From Bacteroidaceae bacterium (lineage in GTDB: Bacteria > Bacteroidota > Bacteroidia > Bacteroidales > Bacteroidaceae), in assembly GCA_017547585.1 (NCBI GenBank), contig JAFYPH010000057.1:1-51377 (forward strand): DNA of 51,377 nt, in the 5' to 3' direction. Numbering within the stretch: the first letter of the stretch is position 1; each line of letters begins with the position of its first letter. The notes under the pieces are model-generated. The model did not search any database. It saw nothing but the letters and a program-made list of their open reading frames with translations, and was not told the DNA's origin. Shown here in pieces: positions 42,601 through 50,119 of the stretch. Both the position numbers and the translations under genes were made by a program.

Positions 42601-44171
42601 TAAACATTGTATCCTGTAAGTGTCAGGCTCGATGCTTGCGGAGCCGACCACGACAATGTATTGTCCTGCAGGTTAAGGTTGAGCGCGGGGTAGAGCTGTT
42701 CGCCGGGGACAACCACGCTGATTATAGTCTCGCGTTTGGTGTTGACAATCTCTACATTTTCGCTGTCGAAAGGAATCTCCACACCCTCGTTGTCTATTTC
42801 ATAATTCATAATAGAGGCCTTGTAGATGTGTCCGCTTCCTTTGCTGCCCGATTTTGTCTTTACGATGAAGAAGTATTTAAGGGGCTTTGTGCGGTCTACG
42901 GTAGCTGTAAGGTCGGTGAGGTCGTAACCGAATTCCATGGGCTCGTAGTGCATTCCGTCCACCCAACGTCCCAGCATGGGTACTTCGGGGGCGGGGTTTG
43001 CGTTCAATGTGTTACCTGCGTTGCGGAAATGCTCGAAGGGAATGGTCATGTCCGGCTTTGTGGCATTGATGTCCTGCGAAATACCTGCGCTCAGCAGCAG
43101 CTCGCTACGGTGGCTGTAGTCCATGAGCAGCTTGATGGTGCGCAAGGGACGATAGTCTTTGCGAATGATGTGGCTGCCGGGGTTCCAAGAGAGTACATCC
43201 TTGCCAATAGCGTAGCTATATTTGTAGGGGCAATAGATGAAGCCTTTGTTCTCCCAGCCGTCGCCCCATGAGTTTGCGATTATCCATGCTCCTACCTCGT
43301 CCTCTTCGACCTCGCCAATAATGCCATCCTCGTCGAGGTCGAACTCGATGCGGTCGTCGTATCCGCAAACTGTAACAGCGTGGTTAAGGGCGTCGCCCCA
43401 TGCTTTTACATATTTCATGCCCTTTACGCCTGCCTTGTTGTTGGCGTCGGTGGCGGGGATTGAGCCCCATGTACCGTAGGCTGCGACTCCGATGCCGGCA
43501 ACGCCACCGCAGTGCATGTCAGTGTCGCCGCAGTGGTTGTAGAGCCACTCCTTCAGTTCCTGGCGGCCTTCGGGGGTGTTTGTGGGCGCGAAACTGATGC
43601 TGCGTGCGGCCTTGTTCCACATGGCGCTGTACCATTTGTCGTAGCCCTGCATCCATCCGTAGTCGGGGTCGTCGTGTGTCTGTGAGCCGAAGAGACGGCT
43701 ATATGTGCGTCCGCCGTAGGTGGGTACGTTGGGAATACCTATGGCCTGTGCCATTCCGTCTGTTGTACTTGTCTGGTAGGCGAGCAACCAGGTGAAGTGC
43801 GAGGGGTATTGGTTTTCGGGCAGCGAAGCGTCGAGGTTGCGGTAGCTGCTCATTTCGTGTGTGAACATATACGCGATGCTTTGCGCCGAGCCGCACGAGC
43901 CGCCATCCTGGTTGAAGATGGGGGGGAAGTATTTGCTCTCTCCATTGTATACATACTCGGGCAACTTTACTCTGCCCTGTTTGGCGCGTGCCTTGCGACG
44001 TGCCGTGTATTCGGCAGGCTGCGGCTCGCTTGCTGCTTCGTATTTCCAATCAGGAAAGACGCTGCGGTCGATTTTGATTACCTTGCCGTCGGGTAAGGTG
44101 TAGTCTTCAATTTGTGCCGTTGCACAGAGTGCCGACACGAAGCATAATGCTAAAAGCAGACTTCTTTTCAT
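39678..44171 (-). CDS. Giant secreted papain-like cysteine protease with LamG and PKD modules
   Basis: A 1497-residue exported protein with signal peptide MKRSLLLALCFVSALCATAQ. The C1-type protease domain spans about 75-330: PPIFNQDGGSCGSAQS (Gln oxyanion residue and Cys93), NHAVTVCGYDD (His) and IIANSWGDGW (Asn). The Cys context lacks the Trp seen in papain. Beyond it come a fibronectin-like stretch, a LamG/concanavalin-like module (about 590-740), three PKD-like modules (about 810-1060, each with PAFIFPAAGTYTVS-type strands), a second LamG module (about 1080-1220), a further beta domain, and a tail YNIKGQLIEAPQKGINIID that resembles a Bacteroidetes C-terminal sorting signal. The modules suggest binding to glycans or host matrix. 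It converges on the glycan operon. Confidence 0.88.
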   Translation of the reverse strand: MKRSLLLALCFVSALCATAQIEDYTLPDGKVIKIDRSVFPDWKYEAASEPQPAEYTARRKARAKQGRVKLPEYVYNGESKYFPPIFNQDGGSCGSAQSIAYMFTHEMSSYRNLDASLPENQYPSHFTWLLAYQTSTTDGMAQAIGIPNVPTYGGRTYSRLFGSQTHDDPDYGWMQGYDKWYSAMWNKAARSISFAPTNTPEGRQELKEWLYNHCGDTDMHCGGVAGIGVAAYGTWGSIPATDANNKAGVKGMKYVKAWGDALNHAVTVCGYDDRIEFDLDEDGIIGEVEEDEVGAWIIANSWGDGWENKGFIYCPYKYSYAIGKDVLSWNPGSHIIRKDYRPLRTIKLLMDYSHRSELLLSAGISQDINATKPDMTIPFEHFRNAGNTLNANPAPEVPMLGRWVDGMHYEPMEFGYDLTDLTATVDRTKPLKYFFIVKTKSGSKGSGHIYKASIMNYEIDNEGVEIPFDSENVEIVNTKRETIISVVVPGEQLYPALNLNLQDNTLSWSAPQASSLTLTGYNVYDGEKLMAQLPADQTTFTFDNSAEGPFCVKAVYQAGAYKQESAPSNQIAIQAPDHGTNKLTMFDKGGITIPNAISSPLSEATIEFFVRSTSNVNYSHQIGSGWGSFLFHSNGNNSVSVGWANSSGNRLDVSNALPYTTKWYHVAIVIDNNKLILYINGTKRGQITSSTYSGLPTLGDLQFGHTNNNEWWNGGLDEIRIWSKARTQAEIKQDMYVPIAKPALYPDLLVYIPMDTIQVDGKTLLRDWAGGKHASFHSIGSWEIEDNNDPFSASTQSPTITITEEESTHVAGIPFHLTASSSLNATEWTWSVPGTNIAEQYGVSPAFIFPAAGTYTVSCTALFTSGDTLTATKEINIVEGNAPVAAFNILNDTLPAGDRFSFTNCSEGEGCTYVWSMPGAEVEEFKGTNATALYPKTGTYAVTLTVTNAYGSSSVTHNVTVEESAPEARFEASETAIMLGDTVQLIDNSRYSPLSWHWNLNNGSRALLVDGQSPFIVPTAPGVYNVTLTVENELGSNTLTRNRYLVVSNDDPGTCLNFTGSERLQLPCPFTEEQSQLTLDWWMRPQQYQGSVCLSSSQGNFSTSVDSKGALTVTLGTKKATSNEQFIINNEWHHYAIVYSQGTVKFYRDAILVNTSATKLDTNFPALETITMGNEDNGFHGQIDEVRIWSSALSVSKISAYANQHIADIQAAQTEDLLLLYYDFNQSGGNVIDRTGSACHAQRIGFGPDGDAWNSALGVFTLDTNALMHGDISSKYLTNYKNPFLTASGTVNPNNSSRFLVLAMRTSKSKWKDLNAIKSGNIITGAHIDTSHGSDITFETQWSGFASPLLDYRLWQSVKLPAGEYKFSIKFSDGSDAQESRLVVSAGTTLVGEAKCEEMAIAWCKLVEGGLTFTLAEETEVSLGIIVNLTGQSSFGITAFKLEGMTHERLTPVIPTGIDDITPSQAVPGSIYNIKGQLIEAPQKGINIIDNKKILKK

Positions 44172-44268
44172 AGTTGTTATTTTAGGTTGTTGATGATTTT
44201 AGTGTGAAAAGGGGCGGATGTTTGCCCTGTTGCCTGGGCGATTTTTGTGGAATCTCTTTTGTGGTAAT

Positions 44269-44326
44269 AAAAAACTCTTCTAATGTAAGTTCTTTTTTGC
44301 AAAGTTTTACGCTTAGAAGAGTTTTT
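44269..44326 (-). terminator. Long-loop hairpin after trpS
   Basis: Arms AAAAAACTCTTCTAA (44269-44283) and TTAGAAGAGTTTTT (44313-44326) pair over 14 bases around a 29-base loop. Read on the minus strand this ends in a T-run 8 bases after the trpS stop, as in a terminator. The loop holds AAACTTTG on the minus strand (one position short of a good -7 box), so it may also contain the start region for the C1 protease gene. Confidence 0.6.
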
Positions 44327-44333
44327 AACTATT

Positions 44334-45323
44334 TTAAATATTTGTGAATCCGATAATTTGCTGCACCTCTTTCAGAGTTTTTGCTGCGCTCTCGCGGGCT
44401 TTGTCGGCACCCTCTTTTGCAATCTTCTTCAGAAGTTCGGTGTTCGAAGAGAACTCTACGATGCGCTCGCGGATGGGGGCAATCTTGTTCACGATGTCCT
44501 CGGCAAGCTGTTTCTTCAGGTCTCCGTATCTGATTGAACAGTCGTTCCACTTCTCGTCGAAATATTTGTATGTCTCGGGAGTCGATGCAACCTCCATCAG
44601 TGTGAAGAGATTCTGAATAACCTCGGGTTTCTGCGAATTGGGCTCTGTGGGGCCGCTGTCGGTAACAGCCTTCATCACCTTCTTGCGGATGGTTGCTGCG
44701 TCGTCGATAAGATAGATGCAGTTACCCTCCGATTTTCCCATCTTGCCCGAGCCGTCGAGTCCGGGGATTTTGATGCCTTTGCCTGCGAGCGAGTACGACT
44801 GGGGCTCGGGAAAATATTCAACGCCGTAGATGTTGTTGAATCTTCTTGCGAACTTGCGCGCCATTTCCATATTTTGCTCCTGGTCTTTTCCTACGGGCAC
44901 CTTCACAGCCTTGTGAATGAGAATGTCGGCAGCCATCAGGGTGGGGTAGGTGAGCAGTCCTGCGTTCACGTTGTCGGGCTGCTTGCGTGCCTTCTCTTTG
45001 AAAGATGTCACGCGCTCGAGCTCGCCCAAGTAAGCGCTCATGTTAAGGTAAAGATAGAGCTCCAATACCTCTTTAACGTCGCTCTGTATATAGATTGTCG
45101 ATTTTTCGGGGTCGATGCCGCATGCAAGATACTCGGCGAGGATGGTGTACGCGCTCTTGCGAATATCTTCGGGCTTGGGGTGGGTGGTCAGTGAGTGCCA
45201 GTCGGCGATAAAGAAGAGGCAATTATAATCCTCCTGCATCTTTACGAAGTTTGTCACTGCTCCGAAATAGTTTCCAAGGTGAAGGTTTCCGGTGGGGCGT
45301 ATTCCGCTAACTACTGTTTCCAT
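44334..45323 (-). CDS. trpS: Tryptophanyl-tRNA synthetase
   Basis: A 329-residue class I aminoacyl-tRNA synthetase that charges tRNA-Trp. The HIGH-type motif is HLGN at residues 15-18 (GNLHLGNYFGA), followed by IADWHSLT and NAGLLTYPTLMAADIL. The KMSKS loop reads KMGKS at 194-198, with Ser replaced by Gly at the third position. Length is normal and the rest is intact, so activity is expected. The gene stands alone on the minus strand, behind a promoter-bearing 77-bp repeat. Confidence 0.96.
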   Translation of the reverse strand: METVVSGIRPTGNLHLGNYFGAVTNFVKMQEDYNCLFFIADWHSLTTHPKPEDIRKSAYTILAEYLACGIDPEKSTIYIQSDVKEVLELYLYLNMSAYLGELERVTSFKEKARKQPDNVNAGLLTYPTLMAADILIHKAVKVPVGKDQEQNMEMARKFARRFNNIYGVEYFPEPQSYSLAGKGIKIPGLDGSGKMGKSEGNCIYLIDDAATIRKKVMKAVTDSGPTEPNSQKPEVIQNLFTLMEVASTPETYKYFDEKWNDCSIRYGDLKKQLAEDIVNKIAPIRERIVEFSSNTELLKKIAKEGADKARESAAKTLKEVQQIIGFTNI

Positions 45324-45384
45324 TCTTTATATATTTATATATGCGAGTTCTTCCTCGCGTTAATATTATTAAATATGTATTCCT

Positions 45385-45551
45385 GTGCCAAGATAGTGCC
45401 GGCGGGTGAGTGAAAATTTATTTTCAATCGCAACGAGTGCAGCCTATGTTCGCAGCATTTTGTGCAAAGATAGTGCCAACGAGTGAGTGGAAATTTATTT
45501 TCAATCGCAACGAGTGCAGCCTATGTTCGCAGCATTTTGCTGCAAAGATAG
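45385..45551 (-). repeat. 77-bp direct repeat carrying trpS promoter elements
   Basis: Two near-identical 77-base units (45385-45461 and 45462-45538) and the first dozen bases of a third (to 45551) stand head to tail. Each unit edge carries, on the minus strand, a -7 box: TATCTTGG (45395-45388, one mismatch), TATCTTTG (45472-45465) and TATCTTTG (45550-45543). Between them lies a shared block containing TTCAATCGCAACGAGTGCAG. No gene lies in 45324-45650. Confidence 0.85.
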
Positions 45552-45574
45552 GTTTTTTTACGCTTTTTCTGAAA
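45543..45574 (-). promoter_or_regulatory. Distal trpS promoter
   Basis: On the minus strand TTTC (complement of 45571-45574), a 20-base gap and TATCTTTG (complement of 45543-45550) match the consensus at 11 of 12 positions. It faces trpS and lies about 220 bases upstream. The two nearer -7 boxes in the repeat have weaker upstream halves with shorter gaps. Confidence 0.55.
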
Positions 45575-45589
45575 ATAATTGCGAAAATA

Positions 45590-45621
45590 TTTGGTGCATT
45601 GCCGAAATAGCATTACTTTTG
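45590..45621 (+). promoter_or_regulatory. Promoter of the tRNA-Val pair
   Basis: TTTG at 45590-45593, a 20-base gap and TACTTTTG at 45614-45621 match the Bacteroidetes consensus fully. Initiation near 45628 would leave about 23 bases before the first tRNA. Confidence 0.78.
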
Positions 45622-45650
45622 CATCGCATTTGAGGGTTGAGGCCTATTTC

Positions 45651-45725
45651 GGGCGTTTAGCTCAGCTGGTTCAGAGCATCTGCCTTACAAGCAGAGGGTC
45701 GGCGGTTCGAATCCGTCAACGCCCA
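45651..45725 (+). tRNA. tRNA-Val (anticodon TAC), copy 1
   Basis: 75 bases with a complete cloverleaf: acceptor GGGCGTT/AACGCCC, D-arm GCTC...GAGC, anticodon stem TCTGC/GCAGA with loop CTTACAA (anticodon TAC at 45686-45688), T-arm with loop TTCGAAT and discriminator A. No encoded CCA. It reads GTA and GTG valine codons. Confidence 0.96.
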
Positions 45726-45753
45726 CACTCCTCAAATGTAACCGAAATATTTC

Positions 45754-45828
45754 GGGCGTTTAGCTCAGCTGGTTCAGAGCATCTGCCTTACAAGCAGAGG
45801 GTCGGCGGTTCGAATCCGTCAACGCCCA
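45754..45828 (+). tRNA. tRNA-Val (anticodon TAC), copy 2
   Basis: Identical in sequence to copy 1, beginning 103 bases later. The bases just before both copies are also alike (ATTTC or TATTTC before GGGCG), which points to duplication of a unit larger than the tRNA or to gene conversion. Both copies should be made from one transcript. Confidence 0.96.
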
Positions 45829-45840
45829 CGATACATTGGA

Positions 45841-45870
45841 AGCCTGCTTTTAGCAGGTTTTTTTGTTTTT
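45841..45870 (+). terminator. Terminator after the tRNA-Val pair
   Basis: Stem CCTGCT (45843-45848) with AGCAGG (45852-45857), three-base loop, followed by TTTTTTTG. Confidence 0.85.
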
Positions 45871-45914
45871 ATAGAATAATATTTCTTTTATTTTAAATAA
45901 ACTTTCGCGCATCG

Positions 45915-45946
45915 TGTGTGTTTATGGGTAAAAAGTGCTATTTTTG
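45915..45946 (+). promoter_or_regulatory. Candidate promoter of purB
   Basis: TGTG at 45915-45918 (one mismatch to TTTG), a 20-base gap and TATTTTTG at 45939-45946. Initiation near 45953 lies downstream of an in-frame ATG at 45935, which supports the later ATG at 45974 as the purB start. Confidence 0.55.
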
Positions 45947-45973
45947 TACCCAAATCATTTATATTCACAAAAA

Positions 45974-47320
45974 ATGAAACTTGACATTCTTACAGCAATT
46001 TCACCTATAGATGGAAGATATAGGGGTAAAACCGAGCCTTTGGCAGATTATTTCTCGGAGTATGCATTGATGAAATATCGCGTATTCGTTGAGATTGAGT
46101 ACTTTATAGCATTGTGTGAACAGCCTTTGCCGCAGCTCAAAGGAGTGGACGCTTCACTCTTTCCTGCGTTCAGAAAAATTTACAGCGACTTTACAGTCGA
46201 GGATGCAATGCGCATAAAGGACATTGAGAAGGTAACCAACCACGATGTTAAGGCTGTCGAGTATTTTATAAAGGAGCGTTTCGACGCTATCGGCGGACTC
46301 GATGCTTACAAAGAGTTCATCCACTTCGGACTCACTTCTCAGGATATCAACAACACCTCTATCCCCTGCACCATAAAGGCTGCACTCGAGGAGGTATACT
46401 ATCCTGTGCTCGAGGAGATGCTCACAATCCTCAAAGAGTACGCCGAGGCATGGAAAGATATTGCACTCCTCGCACGTACACATGGTCAGCCCGCTTCGCC
46501 CACACGCTTGGGTAAAGAGGTGATGGTGTTCATCTACCGCATCGAGACACAGCTTGCCGAGCTCAAGAAATGTGCAATCTCGGCAAAGTTCGGTGGTGCA
46601 ACAGGTAACTTCAACGCTCACCACGTAGCCTACCCCGAAATTGACTGGAAGGCATTTGGCAATAAGTTCGTAGCCGAGAAGCTGGGCTTGCAGCGCGAGC
46701 AGTACACTACACAGATTTCAAACTACGACAACCTTGCTGCACTGTTCGATGCACTCGCACGCATCAACACCATCATCATAGACATGGACAGAGACTTCTG
46801 GCAGTATATCTCAATGGAGTTCTTCAAGCAGAAGATCAAAGCCGGCGAGGTTGGCTCAAGCGCAATGCCCCACAAGGTTAACCCCATCGACTTCGAGAAC
46901 AGCGAGGGTAACCTTGGAATCGCAAACGCAATCCTTGCCCATCTTGCGACAAAATTGCCCATCTCTCGTCTGCAGCGCGACCTTACCGACTCTACAGTAT
47001 TGCGCAACGTAGGCGTTCCTTTCGGCCACATTATCATTGCCATCAAGAGCACAATGGTGGGCTTGCGCAAGTTGCTCCTCAACGAGACAGCAATCTACGA
47101 CGAGCTCGACAATACATGGAGCGTATGCGCCGAGGGTATCCAGACAATTCTGCGTCGCGAGGGCTACCCCAACCCCTACGAAGCATTGAAGGCTCTCACA
47201 CGTACCAACCAGAAAATCACACGCGAGTCGTTGCTCGAGTTTATCGAGGGCCTGAACGTGTCCGATTCTGTGAAGGCAGAGCTTCGTAACATCACTCCCC
47301 ATTCTTACACAGGAATGTAG
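45974..47320 (+). CDS. purB: Adenylosuccinate lyase
   Basis: PurB cleaves SAICAR and adenylosuccinate, releasing fumarate, in purine synthesis. The 448-residue protein belongs to the fumarase/aspartase superfamily: MKLDILTAISPIDGRYR at the start, HFGLTSQDINNTS, ARTHGQPASPT, and the signature GSSAMPHKVNPIDFEN carrying the catalytic Ser loop. The ATG at 45974 is chosen over an upstream ATG at 45935 because it fits the family start and the likely transcription start. The rRNA pseudouridine synthase gene follows after 39 bases. Confidence 0.97.
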   Translation: MKLDILTAISPIDGRYRGKTEPLADYFSEYALMKYRVFVEIEYFIALCEQPLPQLKGVDASLFPAFRKIYSDFTVEDAMRIKDIEKVTNHDVKAVEYFIKERFDAIGGLDAYKEFIHFGLTSQDINNTSIPCTIKAALEEVYYPVLEEMLTILKEYAEAWKDIALLARTHGQPASPTRLGKEVMVFIYRIETQLAELKKCAISAKFGGATGNFNAHHVAYPEIDWKAFGNKFVAEKLGLQREQYTTQISNYDNLAALFDALARINTIIIDMDRDFWQYISMEFFKQKIKAGEVGSSAMPHKVNPIDFENSEGNLGIANAILAHLATKLPISRLQRDLTDSTVLRNVGVPFGHIIIAIKSTMVGLRKLLLNETAIYDELDNTWSVCAEGIQTILRREGYPNPYEALKALTRTNQKITRESLLEFIEGLNVSDSVKAELRNITPHSYTGM

Positions 47321-47359
47321 CAAAAAACAGGACCGTGAGGTTCGCAAATAATATAACAA

Positions 47360-48598
47360 ATGAACAATTACAGAGACAAACGAGCAGAAGGATTCTCCTC
47401 GAACAGAGGCGGTGGCAAGTTCCGCTCGTACAATCGCAACGAAGATTCAAACGGCCGTCAGAAACCCGGTCAGCGTTTTAACAAATTTGGCGAAGGTCGC
47501 CCCTCATACGGTGGAAACGACTACAAAGGTGGTCGCGAAGAGGGCGGTAATCGCTTCAAATTCAACAACCGAAACGACCGCGAGGCTAACAACAACCGTT
47601 ACGGATACGACAGAAACAATGCCGGCCGCTTCGACAACGAGCAGGGTCAGGGTGGTTACCGTCGTCCCCGTTTCCGCCAGGCCGAAGGAGAGCAGGGTGG
47701 CAATCGTCCCTACTCGAACACATACAATGCAGGCGCTCCCCGCGGCGAGAGATACAATGGCCATGGTGGTGACAGAAAGCCCGCATACGCACAGCGTACA
47801 AAGAATGGCGTTTACAATGCTAATTCAAAATACAACAAAAAGAAACAGATTCAATATAAAGAGGTACTTGCCGACCCCGATGCACCGTTGCGTCTGAACA
47901 AATATCTTGCCAATGCCGGCGTATGCTCACGTCGCGAGGCCGATAACTTTATTCAGGCAGGTCTTGTGACCGTCAACGGCACCATCGTCACCGAGCTTGG
48001 AACAAAAATCACACGCAACGACGACGTACGTTTCAACGGCGAGCGCGTGAACCCCGAGCGCAAGGTGTACATCCTTTTGAACAAGCCCAAGGACTGTGTG
48101 ACAACAGTGGACGATCCTCAGGAGCGCAAGACAGTGCTCGACTGTCTGCAGGGAGCATGCAAAGAGCGCATCTACCCCGTAGGCCGTCTCGACCGCAACA
48201 CCACAGGCGTGCTTCTCCTCACCAACGACGGAGACATGGCCTCGAAGCTCACACACCCCAAGTTCATGAAGAAAAAAATCTATCACGTATATTGCGACAA
48301 GAACGTAGCAATGTCGGACATGACACAGCTTGTGAACGGACTCGAGCTTGAGGATGGAAAGGCTTACGCCGACGAGGTTACCTATGTAAACGAGGCCGAC
48401 CGCTCACAGATAGGTCTCGAAATCCACTCGGGCAAGAATAGAATCGTGCGCCGCATGATGGAGCACCTTGGTTACAAGGTTGTAAAGCTCGACCGTGTAC
48501 TTTTTGCAGGCCTCACAAAGAAAAATCTCAAACGTGGCGACTGGCGTTTCCTCACAGAGCAAGAGGTGAACATGCTGCGCATGGGAGCATATGAGTAA
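47360..48598 (+). CDS. RsuA/RluB-family pseudouridine synthase with long Gly/Asn/Arg-rich N-terminus
   Basis: The 412-residue protein makes pseudouridine in rRNA. Residues about 176-235 are an S4 RNA-binding domain (LRLNKYLANAGVCSRREAD). The catalytic domain follows, with Asp in GRLDRNTTGVLLLTNDGD and the C-terminal RIVRRMMEHLGYKVVKLDR motif; this is the RluB/RluE/RsuA group. The first 150 residues are low-complexity, rich in Gly, Arg, Asn and Tyr (RFNKFGEGRPSYGGNDYKGG and similar), like RGG-type RNA-binding disordered tails, and are common in Bacteroidetes members of this family. They may aid RNA binding or condensate formation. asnS follows 24 bases later. Confidence 0.93.
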   Translation: MNNYRDKRAEGFSSNRGGGKFRSYNRNEDSNGRQKPGQRFNKFGEGRPSYGGNDYKGGREEGGNRFKFNNRNDREANNNRYGYDRNNAGRFDNEQGQGGYRRPRFRQAEGEQGGNRPYSNTYNAGAPRGERYNGHGGDRKPAYAQRTKNGVYNANSKYNKKKQIQYKEVLADPDAPLRLNKYLANAGVCSRREADNFIQAGLVTVNGTIVTELGTKITRNDDVRFNGERVNPERKVYILLNKPKDCVTTVDDPQERKTVLDCLQGACKERIYPVGRLDRNTTGVLLLTNDGDMASKLTHPKFMKKKIYHVYCDKNVAMSDMTQLVNGLELEDGKAYADEVTYVNEADRSQIGLEIHSGKNRIVRRMMEHLGYKVVKLDRVLFAGLTKKNLKRGDWRFLTEQEVNMLRMGAYE

Positions 48599-48622
48599 AC
48601 ATAGAAATAAAAGAAACACAAG

Positions 48623-50026
48623 ATGAAAAGCATAAAACGTACAAAAATCTCCGAACTGCTTTCACTCACCTGTTACGGTAGCGAAGTGAATGTAAAAGGA
48701 TGGGTGAGAACACGTCGCGGCAGCAAGCAGGTAGCATTCGTTGCCCTCAACGACGGCTCCACCATTAAGAACGTTCAGGTAGTAATCGACCTCGAGAAAA
48801 TCGACGAGGAGCTTGTAAAGAAAATATCTACCGGCACATGCCTCAGCGTCAACGGAACACTCGTTGAGTCTATCGGTGGCGGCCAGAGTGTCGAGATTCA
48901 GGCTACAGAGATTGAAATTCTGGGCGAGTGTGACAACACCTACCCCTTGCAGAAGAAGGGCCAGACAATGGAGTTCATGCGCTCGGTGGCTCACCTCCGT
49001 CCCCGCACAAACACCTTCGGCGCAATCTTCCGCATACGTCACAATATGGCCTACGCCATCCATAAGTTCTTCCACGACAAGGGCTTCTACTACTTCCACA
49101 CACCCATCATCACAGCATCGGACTGCGAGGGTGCGGGACAGATGTTCCAGGTGACAACAATGAACCTCTATGACCTGAAGAAGGACGAGAATGGTTCAAT
49201 CATTTACAACGACGACTTCTTCGGCAAGCAGGCGAGCCTGACAGTGTCGGGACAGCTTGAGGGTGAGCTCGCAGCAACAGCGCTGGGCGCAATCTACACC
49301 TTCGGCCCCACCTTCCGCGCCGAGAATTCAAACACTCCCCGTCACCTTGCCGAGTTCTGGATGATTGAGCCCGAGGTTGCCTTCAATGACATCTACGACA
49401 ACATGGAGCTTGCCGAGGAGTTTATAAAGTATTGTGTATCATGGGCTCTCGACAACTGCATGGACGACATTAAGTTCCTCAACGACATGTTCGACAAAGA
49501 GCTTATCGAGCGTCTGCGTTCAATCGTGAACACCGAGTTTGTACGTCTGAAATATACAGAGGGTATCGAGATTCTCGAGAAGGCTGTTGCCGACGGACAC
49601 AAGTTCGAATTCCCCGTATATTGGGGCGTAGACCTTGCTTCGGAGCACGAGCGTTACCTTGTAGAGCACCATTTCAAACGCCCTGTAATCCTCACCGACT
49701 ATCCTAAAGAGATTAAGGCATTCTATATGAAGCAGAATGAGGATGGCAAGACCGTACGTGCAATGGACGTGCTCTTCCCCAAAATTGGCGAGATTATTGG
49801 TGGCTCGGAGCGTGAGGCCGACTACAATAAGCTTCTCTCGCGCATTGAAGAGCTTGGAATTCCCATGAAAGACATGTGGTGGTACCTCGATACACGCCGC
49901 TACGGCTCATGCCCTCACTCGGGCTTCGGTCTCGGCTTCGAGCGTCTTTTGCTCTTCGTTACAGGTATGTCCAACATCCGCGACGTGATACCTTTCCCCC
50001 GCACTCCCAACAACGCCGAGTTCTAA
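48623..50026 (+). CDS. asnS: Asparaginyl-tRNA synthetase
   Basis: A 467-residue class IIb aminoacyl-tRNA synthetase charging tRNA-Asn. The N-terminal OB-fold anticodon-binding domain ([21 protein letters not shown]) is followed by the catalytic core with motif 2 ([20 protein letters not shown]) and motif 3 ([16 protein letters not shown]). The Asn identity is supported by [12 protein letters not shown] rather than the Asp-type FRDED. Length is normal. A strong hairpin lies between it and the next gene. Confidence 0.97.
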   Translation: MKSIKRTKISELLSLTCYGSEVNVKGWVRTRRGSKQVAFVALNDGSTIKNVQVVIDLEKIDEELVKKISTGTCLSVNGTLVESIGGGQSVEIQATEIEILGECDNTYPLQKKGQTMEFMRSVAHLRPRTNTFGAIFRIRHNMAYAIHKFFHDKGFYYFHTPIITASDCEGAGQMFQVTTMNLYDLKKDENGSIIYNDDFFGKQASLTVSGQLEGELAATALGAIYTFGPTFRAENSNTPRHLAEFWMIEPEVAFNDIYDNMELAEEFIKYCVSWALDNCMDDIKFLNDMFDKELIERLRSIVNTEFVRLKYTEGIEILEKAVADGHKFEFPVYWGVDLASEHERYLVEHHFKRPVILTDYPKEIKAFYMKQNEDGKTVRAMDVLFPKIGEIIGGSEREADYNKLLSRIEELGIPMKDMWWYLDTRRYGSCPHSGFGLGFERLLLFVTGMSNIRDVIPFPRTPNNAEF

Positions 50027-50064
50027 GAGCCGCGTCACGGAAAGCAAAAATATAGTTACCGACA

Positions 50065-50102
50065 ATTTTCCTCGGGCAGCATAGCTGTTGCCCGAGGAAA
50101 AT
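50065..50102 (+). terminator. Hairpin between asnS and the guanylyltransferase gene
   Basis: Perfect 14-bp stem, ATTTTCCTCGGGCA (50065-50078) with TGCCCGAGGAAAAT (50089-50102), loop of ten bases. No T-tract follows on the plus strand, so it may be a weak terminator or an mRNA-stability element. Confidence 0.6.
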
Positions 50103-50119
50103 ATAAAATATATGATGAA

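Noticed and set aside
40365-43271. Several long plus-strand frames (up to 359 codons) opposite the C1 protease gene
   Set aside because: They are antisense to a clearly coding sequence and have biased, Cys/Val-rich composition without domains.
45579-45896. A 105-codon frame across the tRNA-Val genes
   Set aside because: It translates two tRNA genes; the repeated peptide comes from the tRNA duplication.
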